Assembly: GCA_030035585.1 (NCBI GenBank)
Contig: CM057481.1
Span: 59,281,128-59,345,127 of the forward strand
Source of the DNA: Dugong dugon
Lineage: Eukaryota > Chordata > Mammalia > Sirenia > Dugongidae
Length of the DNA stretch: 64,000 bases
Direction: 5' to 3'
The translations under genes were made by a program, and so were the position numbers. Below, piece by piece: positions 23,587 to 36,422 of the stretch. The notes below the pieces were generated by a model. It saw only the letters and a list, made by a program, of their open reading frames with translations, was not told the DNA's origin and ran no database searches. Numbering within the stretch: position 1 is the first letter of the stretch; each line of letters starts with the position of its first letter.

Positions 23587-25048
23587 GGAGGCGGGGTCAA
23601 GATTGTGGTGTAGTCAGATGCTTCCTGTGGTACCTCTTATAACAAAGACTTGAAAAAACAAGTGAATCAATTATATATAACAATCTAGGAGCCCTGAACA
23701 TCAAAGGCAAAGTTGAGGAATCGGACTGAATGCGAGGGGGAGGGAGAGGCAGTTCAGAAGCAGCGAGGAGTTGCCAGACTTGACCTGGCGGGAGCCAGAA
23801 CCCTTCAGGCCGGATCGGCTGGAGTGTGTGGTGAGGCCTGAAGTGGCACTTGGGAGGCTTTTTCCACATCGGGAGACATGGAGCGGCAGAGTCTACTTGG
23901 GCCTCCAGAACCAGTAAAAAGTGGCACTCAGTCAGCAAAAGATAAGTACATGCATCTGACCTACTATGTGGATCAAAAAACACCACCTTTGGGAAAAACG
24001 TCTCTCCCATTTACCTGCTGCCTCCTTGCTCTGCACTGGGTCCCGGGTCAGCTTCAGAGATTGCCCAGTTCCCTGATCCGGAAGTAGGACTTGTCACACA
24101 CCCTGAGCCATTATCCCAGCCTTGGAGAGGGAACAAATCAACAAACAGGAAAAAATAGTTTGCCAGCTCCCTTGAGCCGGGAACTCAGGGCAGGCACAGC
24201 TCCTTTGCCTAGGCACAGGCATAAGTGGTCCACAGATTTTGGATGCCTTTCACCCCTACGTAGACCTGTGTAGGCCCATTTCAACAGCATAGGCCCTCAT
24301 TAAATACAGTGCAACAGGATATATACCTGGAACCTAACTTCAGTTGTATCAGCTATATGGTGAAGTGGCAGGTTCGTGACATTTGACACTGCTTTGCCCA
24401 TTAAGCAGGTCCTCACCTACCCACATCAGGGGCCTGAGGACTGGTGGCTCCACCCATGTCACCTAGGCACCTGCGATGTGTCCAAGAATAAGTGGTACCT
24501 CTCAGTCCTTACAGCCAACAGCATTGGGTGCTCATAGTCCAGCTGCAAAACCAACCCACCTAGGCACTCTAAGGAACAGAGACATGCTTTCCTCCCAGAC
24601 ACTCAGGGACCACTGTCAGCCTCCTGCCTTGCTCAGCGTGTGACCCCCCCCTGCTGCATCCAGATACCTGTGCCTACTCCAATCACCCTGCCTGTCTAGG
24701 ACTGTAGTTGAGAGCCTGCACCACACACTTGGTGACTGACTACCTGGACACCTGAGCTGAATCCATTCAAAAAAAGTAAACAGACTCCTGGGCTCATATA
24801 CCTAGTAACAGATCTAACCACCTGGTGACAGGACGTTAGAGCTTCAAAGGTGCCAATAATCAAACTAGCTTACATGAGCAGCCTATTTGGGCATATCGAA
24901 ACAAGCTAGGACACAGTAAGCAAACATAAAATAAATAAATATCATAATTTATTGATGGCTCAGAGACAATAGCCAATATCAAATCACATAAAGAGGCAGA
25001 CCATGATGGCTTCAGCAAACTCCCAAAACAATCAAGAAATTTTCTGGT
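23587..25048 (+). repeat. L1 5' UTR, first tandem copy
   Basis: Starts GGAGGCGGGGTCAAG at the TSD, runs through the whole 5' UTR and about 36 nt of ORF1 (ATG at 25,013), then restarts with GGAGGCGGGGCC at 25,049. It is homologous along its length to 25,049-26,489. Confidence 0.9.
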
Positions 25049-26440
25049 GGAGGCGGGGCCAAGATGGCAGAGTAGTCAGATGCTTCCTGTAGTCCCTCTT
25101 ACAACAAAGACCTGAAAAAACAGGTGAATCAATTATACATGACAGTCTAGGAGCCCGGAACATCAAAGGCAAAGTTGAGGAATCGAACTGAGTGGCAGGG
25201 GGAGGGAGAGACGGTTCAGAAGCAGTGAGGAGTTGCCAGACCTAACCTGGTGGGAGCTGGAGCCCTTCAGCCCAGATCAGCTCAGGGGTAAGTGGTGAAG
25301 CAGGCAAGCAGCAGCACTCAAGAGGCATTTTCCATACCGGGAGAGAGCCAGTGGCACAGAGTCTACTCAGCCATCCAGAACCAGTGAGAAGCAGCCCTTG
25401 ACTGGCAAAAGGTAAGTATTTGCGTCTGGCCTACCGTGCAGATCAAAAACACCCCCATTTACCTCCCTGCTCCCTGCTCTACACTGGGTTCAAGACAGCT
25501 TCCGTGACTGCCAAGTCCCCTGGGCTGGAAGTAGGACCCATCACGTGCCCTGAGACACTCTCCTGAGCCTGGAGAGGGAACAAATTAACAAATAGGGGGA
25601 AAAAATAATCTGCCCACTCCCCTAAGCCAGGGATTGAGGGTAGGCACAGCTCCTTTGCCTAGGCACAGGCATAAGGGATCCATGGACTTTGAGTGCCTTT
25701 CCCCTTGCATAGACTTGTGTGGGCCCATGTCAACAGCATAGGCCCTCATTACCACAGTACAACAGGGTATATACCTGAAGTCTAACTTCAGCTCTTTCAG
25801 CTGTGAAGTGGCAGGTTCATGACATTAGACAATGCTCTGCCCATTAAGCAGGGTCTTAACCTACCCACATCAGGGGCCTGAGGACTGGTGGCTCCACCCA
25901 TGCCACCTAGCCAGCTGTGATAGGGCCCCAAGAATAAGAGGTGCCCCAGTCTTTACAGCCAACAGCACTGGGTGCTCTTAGTCTGGCTGCAAAACCCACC
26001 CACCTATGTGCTCTAGGGAACAGGGACACGCTTTCCTCCTGGACACTCAGGGGCGGCTGTCAGCCACCTGCCTTACTCAGCGTGTGTCCCCCTGCTGCAG
26101 CCAGATGCCTGTGCCTACACCAATCATGCATGCCTGTCTAGGACTGCAGGTGAGAGCCTGCACCACACACTTGGTGACTGACTACCTGGACATCAGAGCT
26201 GAATCCATACAGGAGGGGTGGGCAGACTCCAGGGCTCACATACTTAGTGGCAGGTCTGGCGACCTAGTGGAAGGATGTTGGAGCTTCAGGGGTACCAGTG
26301 ATCAGGCTAACTCATAGGACCAGCCTATTTGGGCATATCAAAACAAGAAGCTAGGACACAGTAAGCAAACAAAATAATATAATAACTTTTTAATGGCTCA
26401 GAGACAACAGTCAATATCAAGTCACATAAAGAGGCAGACC
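25049..26440 (+). promoter_or_regulatory. L1 5' UTR/promoter, second tandem copy
   Basis: Internal L1 promoter region leading into ORF1 at 26,441. It begins GGAGGCGGGGCCAAGATGG, the motif found at the 5' end of the inverted L1 copies. Same content as the first copy with roughly a tenth of positions changed by eye. Confidence 0.8.
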
Positions 26441-27868
26441 ATGATGGCTTCAGCAAGCTCCCAAAATAAAGAATCTAGAAATTTTCTGGAGGAAGAAAAT
26501 TCCTTTGAATTACCGGAGGCAGAATACAAAAGATTAATATACAGAACTCTTCAAGGGATCAGGAAGGAAATTATGTGAAATGCAGAACATGCAATACAGG
26601 AAAGTAAAAAGATTAGAGAAGAGCATAATGACAAATTTAACAGGCTGCAAGAATCCATAGAGAGGCAGCAATCAGAAATCCAGGAAGATTAACAATAAAA
26701 TTTCAGAATTAGACAACTCAGTAGAAAGTCATAGGAGCAGAATTGAGGCAATGGAAGTCAGAATTAGTGAGATTGAAGGTAAAGCACTTGGCACTAACTT
26801 ATCTGAGGAAAAATCAGATAAAAGGGTTTTTTTAAAAGAAGGAGAAACCCTAAGAATTATGTGGGATTCTATCAAGATGAATAACCTATGAGTGATTTCT
26901 GGAGTACCAGAACGGGGAGGATAACAGAAAATACAGAGAGAATTACTGAAGATTTGTTGGCAGAAAACTTCCCTGATATCATGAAAGATTACAAGATATC
27001 TATCCAAGGTGCTCATCGAACCCCACATAAGGTAGATCCCAAAAGAAAGTTGCCAAGACATATTATAATCAAACTTGTTTTGTCATGGATTGAATTATGT
27101 CCCCCCAAAAATGTGTGTATCAATTTGACTGGGCCATGATTCTTGGTATTGTGTGATTTTCTGTATGTTGTAAATCCTGTCTCTATGATGTTAATGAGGG
27201 AGGATGGGTGGCAGTTGTGTTAGTAAGGCAGGACTCAATCTACAAGATTGGATTGTATCCTGAGGCAATCTCTTGAGATATAAAAGAGAGAAGTGAGCAG
27301 AGAGACATGGGGACCTCATACCACCAAGAGAGCAGTGCCAGGAGCAGAGTGTCCTTTGGACAGGGGTCCCCCCGCAGAGAAGTTCCTAGTCTGGGAGAAC
27401 ATTGATGAGACGGCCAACAGAGAAAGCCTTCCCCTGGAGCTGACACTCTTGGACTTTAGCTTACTTCACTGTAAGGAAATAAACTTCTCTTTGTTAAAAC
27501 CATCCACTTGTATTTCTGTTACAGCAGTACTAGATGAATAAGACACTTGCCAAAACCAAAGATAGAGAATTTTAAGAGAAGCTAGGGATAAATAAAAAGT
27601 CATCTACAAAGCAGAGTCTATAAGAATAAGCTCGGACTACTCAGCAGAAACCATGCAGGCCAGAAGGCAATGGGATGACATAGATAAAGCCTTGAAGGAA
27701 AAAAATTGCCAGCCAAAATTATATATCCAGCAAAACTGTCTCTCAAATATGATGGTGAAATTAGGGCATTTCCAGATAAACAGAAGTTTAGGGAATTTGC
27801 AAAAACCAAACCAAAATTAACAAAAAATACTAAAGGGAGTCCTCCAGTTAGAAAATAACATGAGATTA
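26441..27868 (+). pseudogene. L1 ORF1 remnant split by an LTR
   Basis: Starts at a double ATG with MMASASSQNKESRNF. An early stop follows at about 26,577, where the inverted copy at 46,182-46,409 reads on. A solo LTR (27,081-27,545) interrupts the RNA-binding region, and the end is recognisable near 27,850. ORF1 normally encodes the L1 RNA-binding trimer. This copy is dead. Confidence 0.88.
27081..27545 (+). mobile_element. MaLR-type solo LTR (family A) in L1 ORF1
   Basis: TGTCATGG to TAAGACA inserted between the L1 text AATCAAACTTG and CCAAAACC. CTTG is present on both sides (27,074-27,077 and 27,546-27,549), a partial TSD. The two inverted L1 copies lack it at the matching site. Confidence 0.9.
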
Positions 27869-29748
27869 CAACCCAAGACTGGAACACAGGACAGAACAAC
27901 CAGATATCAATCCAGATAGGGAAGTCACAAAAATAAAGCTAAAACACTGAAATAGGGAAACAGAGACGTCAATCTGTAAAAGATGACAACATTAAAACAA
28001 AAAATAGGAACTAAAAAATGTAGACATAAATTTTTCATATGGAGAAGTCAAGGCAATATAAAGAAATGAAAGACTGGTATAAACTTAGAAAAATAGGGGT
28101 AAATAATTAAGGAACCATGAAGGAAACTAACAATCCTACATGTCAAAATAAAAAAACAAAAACATGAAGACTCAGCAAATACAAGATCAACAACAATGAA
28201 AATACATAAAGAAAAATGACTCAGCACAGAAAATTCAGTGGAACAAAGAAACTGTCAACAAAAAACAAAAAAAGACATCAAAATGACAGCATTAAACTCA
28301 TACCTATCAATAATTACCTGAATGGAAATGGACTAAATGCACCAATAAAGACACAGAGAGTGGCAGATTGGATTAAAAAAAACATGATCTATCTATATGC
28401 TGCCTACAAGAGACACACCTTAGACTTAAAGACACAAACAAGATAAAAATCAATAATCTCTGACAAAATAGACTGTAAATTAAAATCCACCACAAAGGAT
28501 AAGGAAGGAAATTACATAATGATTAAAGGGTCAATACACCAGGAGGATATAACCATAATAATAATTTATGCACCCAACAACAGGGCTCCAAAATACATTA
28601 AAAAAAAACTCTAACAGCATTGAAAAGAGAGAGAGACAGCTCCACAATAGTAGTACGAGTCTTCAACACACCACTTTTGGTGAAGGACAGAACATCCAGA
28701 AAGAAGCTCAGCAAAGACAGGGAAGATATAAATACTACAATCAACTAACTTGATCTCATAGACACATACTGAACACTGCACCCAATAGCAGCCAAGTATA
28801 CTTTCTTTTCCAATGCACATGGAATGTTCTCCAGAATAGACCACATATTAGGCCATAAAGAAAGCCTTAACAGAATCCAAAGCACTGAAATATTACAAAG
28901 CATCTTTTCTGACCAGAAAGCCATAAAAGTAGAAAATAACACAAAAAGCAAGGGAAAAAAAATCAAAGACATGGAAACAGAACCACACCTTGCTCAAAAA
29001 TTACTGGGATGTAGAAAAAATTAAGGCTGGAATAAACAAATTCATAGAATCAAATGAGAATGAAAACACATCCGACCAGAACCTCTGGGACACAGCAAAA
29101 GCAGTGCTCAGAGGTCAGTTTATAGCAATAAATGCACACATCCAAAAAGAAGAAAGGGCCAAAATCAAACCATTAACCCTACAGCTGGAACAAGTACAAA
29201 GAGCAGCAAAAGAAGCCCTCGGGCACCAGAAGAAAGGAAATAATAAGAATTAGAGCAGAATTAAAGGAAATAGAAAAACAATTGAAAGCGTTAACAAGAC
29301 CAAAAGCTGGTTCTTTGGAAAGATCAACAAAATCGATAAACCATTGGCCAAACTGACAAAAACAGGAGAGGAAGCAAATAACCCAAATGAGAAATGACAT
29401 GGGTGATCTCACAACAGACCCAAATGAAATTAAAAGAATCATACAGAATACTATGAAAAATTGTACTCTAACAAATTTGAAAACCTAGAGGAAATGGACA
29501 AATTTCTAGAAACTCACTACCTACCTAAACTAACACAAACAGAGGTAGAACAACTAAATAAACCCGTAACAAAAGAAGAGATTGAAAATGTAATTTAAAA
29601 AACTCCCAACAAAAAAAGCCCTGGCATGGACAGCTTCACTGGAGAATTCTACCAAACTTTCAGAGAAGAATGAACACCACTACTACTAAAGGTATTTCAG
29701 AGCATAGAAAAGGATGGAATACTCCCAAACTCATTCTATGAAGCCAGC

Positions 29749-30281
29749 TGTCTTAGTCATCTAGGGCTGCTCTAACAGAAATAACACAAGTGGATGGTTT
29801 TAACAAAGAGAAATTTATTCTCTCACAGTCCAGTAGGCTACAAGTCCAAATTCAGGCATCAGCTCCAGGAGAAGGCTTTCTCTCTCTGTCAGCTCTGGAG
29901 GAAGGTCCTTATGATGCATCAGTCTTCCCTTGGTCTGGGAGCATCTCAGTGCAGGAGCCTCAGGTCCAAAGGAGACACTCTGGTCCCGGCAGACTGCTTT
30001 TTTGGTGGCATGACATTCCCATGTGTCTGCTCGCTTCTCTCTTTTATATCTCAAAAGAGATTGCATCAAGACACTATCTAATCTTGTAAACCTCATCAGT
30101 ATAACCTCATCACAGTGATAGAATTTACAGCACATAAGGAGATCACACATAACCTCATCATAATGATAGAGTTTACCACACATAAGGAAATCACATCAGA
30201 TTACACAATCGTACAATACTGGGAATCATGACCCAGCCAAGTTGACAGATATTTTGGGGGGACACAATTCAATCCATGACA
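29749..30281 (-). repeat. 3' LTR of the MaLR element
   Basis: 533 bp, TG...CA ends. Longer than its partner because of a local tandem duplication of about 50 bp at about 30,098-30,195. Confidence 0.92.
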
Positions 30282-30945
30282 CTCCACACTTTGGCCCCCA
30301 AAAATTCATGTCCTTGCAACACGCAAAATATACTCAGCTTATCATATCACAGCAAAAGTCTTAACTCCAAGTCCAAATTCCAAAAATTCCTCTTCATCTG
30401 TGAAATCTAGGATACAGGTTATCTGCTTCCAAAGGTACAATGGCAGAACAAGCACAAGCTAAGACATTTCCATTAAATTTGAGAGAAACTGGAGGAAAAG
30501 AAGGGATAACAGGCACCAAGCAAGTTAGCAGAATACATTAGCCCTCAAGGCTTGAAAATAATCCTCTGTTCTCTGAGACAATTTACACAATAGCCCTGCC
30601 CTCCAGACTCTAGGTATTGGCCACAGTCTCTGGATTCTGAGTGGAGGCCCCTTGGCCCTTGGCTTCAGCTCCGCCTTCCAGGCCCACTGGGATAGCAACT
30701 CTGCTCCCTTGGCTTTAGGCACACCATTCTCCTAGTCCATCGGAGTGACAACTCCACCCTTAGAAACACCAGGGGCTATGGCTCCACCCTTTGAAACCTC
30801 AGAGGTCTTGGCCATACCTTTCGAGACTGAGGCAGCTCAGCTTCTTATGTTCCTTGTCTCTTCAGCTTCTGCTTCCTGTGGCCTCTCAGCCCCTGGGCCT
30901 CATGCCTGCATCTTCCCTGCTGGGGCAAGTGTTTCAAAACTCGGT

Positions 30946-31120
30946 AGCTCCACTGATAAGTGCCCAGAGGCACCCCACTCTGCCAGGAAGGCTCCTGCAC
31001 ACAGGCACTCAGCTCCCTCACTCTGTGGGTCAGCAAGCCTAGCTCCACCGATAAGTGCCCAGAGGTACCCCACTCCACCAGGAAGCCTCTGGCACACAGG
31101 CACTCAGCTCTCTTGCTCCA
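30946..31120 (-). repeat. 95-bp tandem repeat in the MaLR internal region
   Basis: Two copies, 30,946-31,040 and from 31,041, each starting AGCTCCAC-GATAAGTGCCC. A CTG-rich segment follows at 31,150-31,260. The same motif occurs once in the LTR-like element at 17,146-17,195 in the opposite sense. Confidence 0.85.
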
Positions 31121-31338
31121 TCAGTCAGCTCCAGCACTGTCTGGCACTGGTCTACTGGTTCTGCTGCTGCTGGTTCTCTGCCACTTCCACTTCTCTGCTG
31201 CTGCTTCTCTGCTGCTGCAGGTTCTCTGCTGCTGCTGGTCCTTTGCCACTGCCGCTCCTCTATCCATTCACAGTTTCAAAACTGCTTCCACATTTTAGGT
31301 ATCTGTTAGAGCAGCACCCCACTCTTGGTACCAAATTC

Positions 31339-31816
31339 TGTCTAGTCATCTGGGGCTGCTCTAACAGAAATACCACAAGTGGATGGTTTTAACGAAGAAA
31401 TTTATTCTCTCACAGTCCAGTAGGCTACAAGTCCAAATTCAGGGCATCAGCTCCAGGAGAAGGCTTTCTCTGTCAGCTCTAGAGGAAGGTCCTTGTGATG
31501 CATCAGTCTTCCCCTGGTCTGGGAGCATCTCAGCACAGGAACCTCAGGTCCAAAGGACACATTCTGCTCCCGGCACTGCTTTCCTGGTGGTATGAGGTTC
31601 CCATGTGTCTCTGCTCGCTTCTCTCTTTTATATCTCAAAAGAGATTGTATTAAGACACTATCTAATCTGAAAACCTCATCAGTATAACCTCATCACAGTG
31701 ATAGAATTTACAACACATAAGGAAATCACATCAGATTACACAATCGTACAGTACTGGGAATCATGACCCAGCCAAGTTGACAGATGTTTCTGGGGGACAC
31801 AATTCAATCCATGACA
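31339..31816 (-). repeat. 5' LTR of the MaLR element
   Basis: 478 bp with TG...CA ends. The first roughly 390 bp of the LTR (in its own sense) look identical to the solo LTR at 42,635-43,095. Confidence 0.92.
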
Positions 31817-34800
31817 CCAGCATAACCCTGATACCAAAACCAGGTAAAGACACCACAAAAAAAGAAGATTACAGACCAATATCCCTCATGAACATTGACT
31901 CAAAAATCCTCAACAAAATTCTAACCAGTAGAATTCAGCAACGTATCAAAAAACTAATTCACCATGATCAAGTGGGATTTATACCAGGTATGCAGGGATG
32001 GTTCAACATTAGAAAAACAATCAATGTAACCCATCACATTAATAAAACAAAAGACAAGAACCACATGATCTTATCAATCGATGAAGAAAAGGCATTTAAC
32101 AAAGTCCAACACCCATTCATGATAAAACTCTCAACAAAATAGGAATAGAAGGGAAATTCCTCAGCATAATAAAGGGCATTTATACAAAGCCAACAGCCAA
32201 CATCATCCTAAATGGAGAGAGTTTGAAAGCATTCCCCCTTGAGAACGGGGACCAGACAAGGATGCCCTTTATCACCACTCTTATTCAACATTGTGCCAGA
32301 GCAACTAGGCTAGAAAAAGAAATAAAGGGCATCCAAATTAGTAAGGAAGAAGTAAAAGTATCTCTATTTGCATATGATATCATCTTGTACACAGAAAACC
32401 CCAAAGAATCCACAAGAAAACTACTGGAACTAATAGAAGATTTCAGCAAAATATCAGGATACAAGATAAACATACAAAAATCAGTTGGATTCCTCTACAC
32501 CAACAAAGAGAACTTCCAAGAGGAAATCACCAAATCAGTATAATTTACAATAGCCCCCAAGAAGATAAAATACTTAGGAACAAATCTATCCAGAAATGTA
32601 AAAGACCTGTACGATGAAAACTACAGGACACTACAGCAAGAAACCAAAAGAGACCTGCATAAGTGGAAAAACATACTTTACTCATGGATAGGAAGACTCA
32701 ACATTGTGAAAATATGAATTCTCCCCAAAGCGATCTACAGATACAATGCAATCCCTATCCAAATTCCACCAGCATTTTTTAATGAGATGGAGAAACAAAT
32801 CACCAACTTCATATGGAAAGGGAAGAGGCCCTGGATAGGTAAAGCATTACTCAAGAAGAACAAAGTGAGAGGCCTCACACTACCTGATTTTAGAACCTGT
32901 TATTCCACCACAGTAGCCAAAACAGCCTGGTACTGGTACAACAACAGATACATAGACCAATGGAACAGAATTGAGAATCCAGGTGTAAAATCATCCACCT
33001 ATGAGCAGCTGATACTTAACAAAGTCCCAAAGTCCATTAACTGGGGAAAAGACAGTCTCTTTAACAAATAGTGCTGGCATAACTGGATATCCATCTGCAA
33101 AAAAAATGAAACAAGACCCATACCTCACACCATGCACAAAAACTAACTCAGAATGGATCAGAGACCTAAATATAAAGTTGAAAACGATAAAGATCATGGA
33201 AGAAATAGAGTAATGGTAGGAGCCCTAATGCATGGCATAAACAGAATACAAAACATTACTAACAATGCACAAACACCTGAAGAGAAACTAGATAACTGGG
33301 AGCTCCTAAAAATCAAACACTTATACTCATCAAAAGACTTCACCAAAAGAGTCAAAAGACAACCTACAGACTGGGAAAAAAAATTTGGTTACGACAAATC
33401 TGATCAGGGTCTAATCTCTAAAATCTACAAGATACTGCAAAATCTCAACAACAAAAAGATAACCCAATTAAAAAATGGGCAAAGGATATGAACAGGCACT
33501 TCGCCAAAGAAGACATTCAGGCGGCTAACAGACACATGAAGAAATGCTCATGATCATTAGCCATTAGAGAAATGCAAATCAAAACTACAATGAGGTACCA
33601 TCTCACCCCAACAAGGCTGGTATTAATCCAAAAAACACAAAATAATAAATGTTGGAGAGGTTGTGGAGAGACTGGAACACTTATACACTGTTGGTGGGAA
33701 TGTAAAACAGTACAACCACTTTGGAAATCAATTTGGCACTTCCTTAAAAAGATATAGAAATACCATACGCTCCAGCAATCCCACTCCTTGGAATCTATCC
33801 TGGAGAAATAAGAGCTGTCACACAAATAGATACATGCACACCTATGTTCACTGCAGCTCCATACGTGATAGCAAAAAGATGGAAACAACCTAGGTGCCCG
33901 TCAACAGACGAATGGATAAACAAATTATGGTATATTCACACAATGGAATACTATGCAAGGATGAAGAACAATGATGAATCTGTGAAACATAACGTGGAGG
34001 AATCTGGAAAGCATTATGCTGAGTGAATTTAGTCATTCTCAGAAGGACAAATATTGCATAAGACCACTATTATAAGAACTCAGTAAAAGGTTTAAACACA
34101 GAAGAAAATATTCTTTGATGGTTACGAGGGTGGGGATGGAGGGAGAGGGGTATTCACTAACTAGATAGTAGACAAGAATTATCTTAGGTGAAGGGAAGAA
34201 CACACACTACAGGTGAACTCGGCACAACTGGACTAAACCAAAAGCTAAGAAGTTTCCTGAATACAACCAAACAGTTCGAGGGACAGAATAGCAGGGGAGG
34301 GGATCTGGGGACCATGGTGTCAAGGGACGTGGTTTCAATTGGCATAACAAAGTTTATTAAGAAAATGTTCTGCATCCCACTTTGGTGAGTGGCATCTGGG
34401 GTCTTAAAAGCTATGGAGCGACAACCTAAGATACATCAATTGGTCCCAACACACCTGGAGCAAAGGAGAATGAAAAACACCAAAGACACAAGGAAAATAT
34501 TAGCCCAAGAGACAGAAGGGGCCACATAAACCAGAGACTTCATCAGCCTGAGACCAGAAGAACTAGATGGTGCCTGGCTACCACCAGTGACTGCCCTGAC
34601 AGGGAACACAACAGAGAGTCCCTGACAGAGCAGGAGAAAAGTGGGCTGCAGAACTCAAACTCTAGTAAAAAGACCAGACTTAATGGTTTGACTGAGACTG
34701 GAGGGACCGTGAAAGACATGTCCCCGGACTCTCCATTAGCCCAAAACTAAAACCATTCCCAAGGACAACTCTTCAGACAAAGATTAGACTGGACTATGGG

Positions 34801-35204
34801 ACATAAAATGATACTCGTCAAGGGTGTGCTTCTTAGCTTAAGTAGATACATGAGACTAAATGGGCAGCTTCTGTCCAGAGGTGAGAAAGAAGAGAGGGTC
34901 AGGAGCTGGTTGAATGGACTGGGGAAATCTGGGGTGGAGGTGAGGTGTGTGCTGTCGCAGTATCGGGAGAGCAGCTAGGGTCACATAACAATGTGTGTGT
35001 GAATTTTTGTATGAGAAACTACCTTGAATTGTAAACTTTCACTTAAAGCACAATCTAAAAAAAAGAAACCATTCACAAATAGCCTGGAGCAAGGGCCTGG
35101 CCCAGCCGGAAACACTGGCAGATGTCGGGAAGTGGACTGCTTCTCTAAGGGCTGGGATGAGGCTGGTCCAGGACCCAGCCCTAACAAGAACAATGAGATG
35201 TTTC

Positions 35205-35330
35205 AGGTATAGGTTTCCTCGTCTGTAAAATGGCATTGTAATAGTACCTTTCTCAAAGAGTCAGGGAGGTGAAAGGAGATAATACACTCAGACCAGGGTC
35301 TGGCCCGTGATCAGGGCTGTCTGTTTCAGC
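35205..35330 (+). mobile_element. MIR SINE fragment
   Basis: TTTCCTCGTCTGTAAAATGG followed by AATAGTACC and a diverged tail, the MIR core and 3' part. Confidence 0.65.
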
Positions 35331-35632
35331 AGCTATGTTATTTATTACCAGGCTCCCTGTGAGTCTCTGTAAAGACAATCATCACATCGCCTTGATTTTC
35401 CTCTCTCTGTACCTGTGGAGCCTGCTCAGGGTGGGTCTGGGTGCCCCTTTACCAAGATAAACTTCACCTGGGGCTTGAGGGCTCATCAAACCCTCACCCA
35501 CTGAAGCCTTCAGTGCGTGGACCATGACTTCCATCAGACAGACTCCAATAGCTTCAAATCAGAGATTGAGCACTTATTTAGGCACAAAAATGTCTAATCC
35601 CTACAAAAAACTAATTTTTCAGACTTAGGGCC
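35331..35632. other. Single-copy stretch, nothing recognised
   Basis: No open frame of note and no repeat recognised. Confidence 0.5.
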
Positions 35633-36143
35633 TATTATGGATTGAATTGTGTCCCCCGAAAATGTATGTAAACTTGGCTATGCCATGATTCCCAGTATTG
35701 TGTGGCTGTCCACCTTTTTGTCATCTGATGTGATTTTCCTATGTGTTGTAAATCCTACCTCTATGATGTTAATGAGGTGGGATTAGAGGCAGTTACATTA
35801 ATGAGGCAGGACTCAATCCACAAGATTAGGTTGTGTCTTGAGTTGATCTCTTTTGAGATAAAAGAGAGAAGCAGGAAGAGACAGCAGGACCTCATAACCA
35901 CCAAGAAAGCAGCGCCAGGAGCAGAGCACATCCTTTGGACCAGGGGTTCCTGCACTGAGAAGCTCCTAGACCAGGGGAAGATTGATGACAAGGATCTTCC
36001 CCCAGAGCCCCCAGAGAAAGCCTTCCCCTGGAGCTGGCACTGTGAATTCAGACTTCTAGTCTCCAAGACCATGAGAGAATAAACTTCGTTAAAGCCATCC
36101 ACTTGTGGTATTTCTGTTAGAGCAGCACTGGATAACTAAGACA
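35633..36143 (+). mobile_element. MaLR-type solo LTR (family A)
   Basis: Starts TATTATGG (first G lost) and ends CTAAGACA. Flanking GGGCC (35,628) and GGACC (36,144) match at four of five positions as TSD. AATAAA is kept near 36,079. Confidence 0.9.
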
Positions 36144-36210
36144 GGACCTCTCCTCTAGCAGTCATAACACTGAGATGCTAAAAGGCATACCAAAGGTCTA
36201 ATATTTGTTT

Positions 36211-36410
36211 GGAGGCCCTAGGTAGTGCAAACGGCTGATGTGCTCACGGCTAACTGAAAGGCTGGAGCTTTGAGTTCACCCAGAGGTACCCCGGAAGAAA
36301 GGCCTGGCGATCTACTACTGAAAAATCAGCCATTGAAAACCCTGTGGAGTACAGTTCTACTCTGACACACATGGGGTTGCCATGAGGCAGAGTCAACTTG
36401 ATGCAACTGG
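36211..36410 (+). mobile_element. AfroSINE-type SINE (longer variant)
   Basis: Perfect 12-bp TSD TAATATTTGTTT at 36,199-36,210 and 36,411-36,422. Contains the GGAAGAAAGGCCTGGCGAT block. Confidence 0.93.
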
Positions 36411-36422
36411 TAATATTTGTTT

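Larger units (their letters stand above)
29749..31816 (-). mobile_element. Complete MaLR-type LTR retrotransposon (LTR-internal-LTR)
   Basis: Two LTRs, 29,749-30,281 and 31,339-31,816, enclose a 1,057-bp internal part, with a perfect 5-bp TSD CCAGC at 29,744-29,748 and 31,817-31,821. Transcription sense is minus. The internal part starts next to the 5' LTR with TTTGGTACCAAGAGTGGGG, the MaLR primer-binding neighbourhood. It has no gag or pol that I can recognise, as is usual for non-autonomous MaLR elements. It lies antisense within L1 ORF2. Confidence 0.93.
28283..34026 (+). pseudogene. L1 ORF2 remnant split by a MaLR element
   Basis: ORF2 encodes the L1 endonuclease and reverse transcriptase. 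The N-terminal endonuclease begins at 28,283, the RT starts around 29,400 and, after the MaLR insertion, continues from 31,822 ([14 protein letters not shown], then a changed catalytic box FAYD in place of FADD near 32,365). The C-terminal cysteine-containing region is near 33,660. Many frameshifts, including one at about 32,122 shared with the copy at 42,309. Confidence 0.9.
23587..35065 (+). mobile_element. Full-length L1 LINE with nested LTR insertions
   Basis: A complete insertion bounded by a perfect 12-bp TSD, AAACCATTCACA, at 23,575-23,586 and 35,066-35,077. Order: two copies of the 5' UTR (23,587-25,048 and 25,049-26,440), ORF1 (26,441 to about 27,868), spacer, ORF2 (28,283 to about 34,026), 3' UTR and a short A tail. 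A solo LTR (27,081-27,545) and a two-LTR MaLR element (29,749-31,816) were inserted later. Frames are broken by stops and frameshifts, so it cannot move now. Confidence 0.95.

Noticed and set aside
30745..31392. A 215-codon frame in the MaLR internal region
   Set aside because: It is antisense to the element, low-complexity in its second half and crosses a tandem repeat and the LTR border. No domain is visible.
31777..33491. RT-like open frames of 94-121 codons as host genes
   Set aside because: They are pieces of one decayed L1 ORF2 with a changed catalytic box and several frameshifts.
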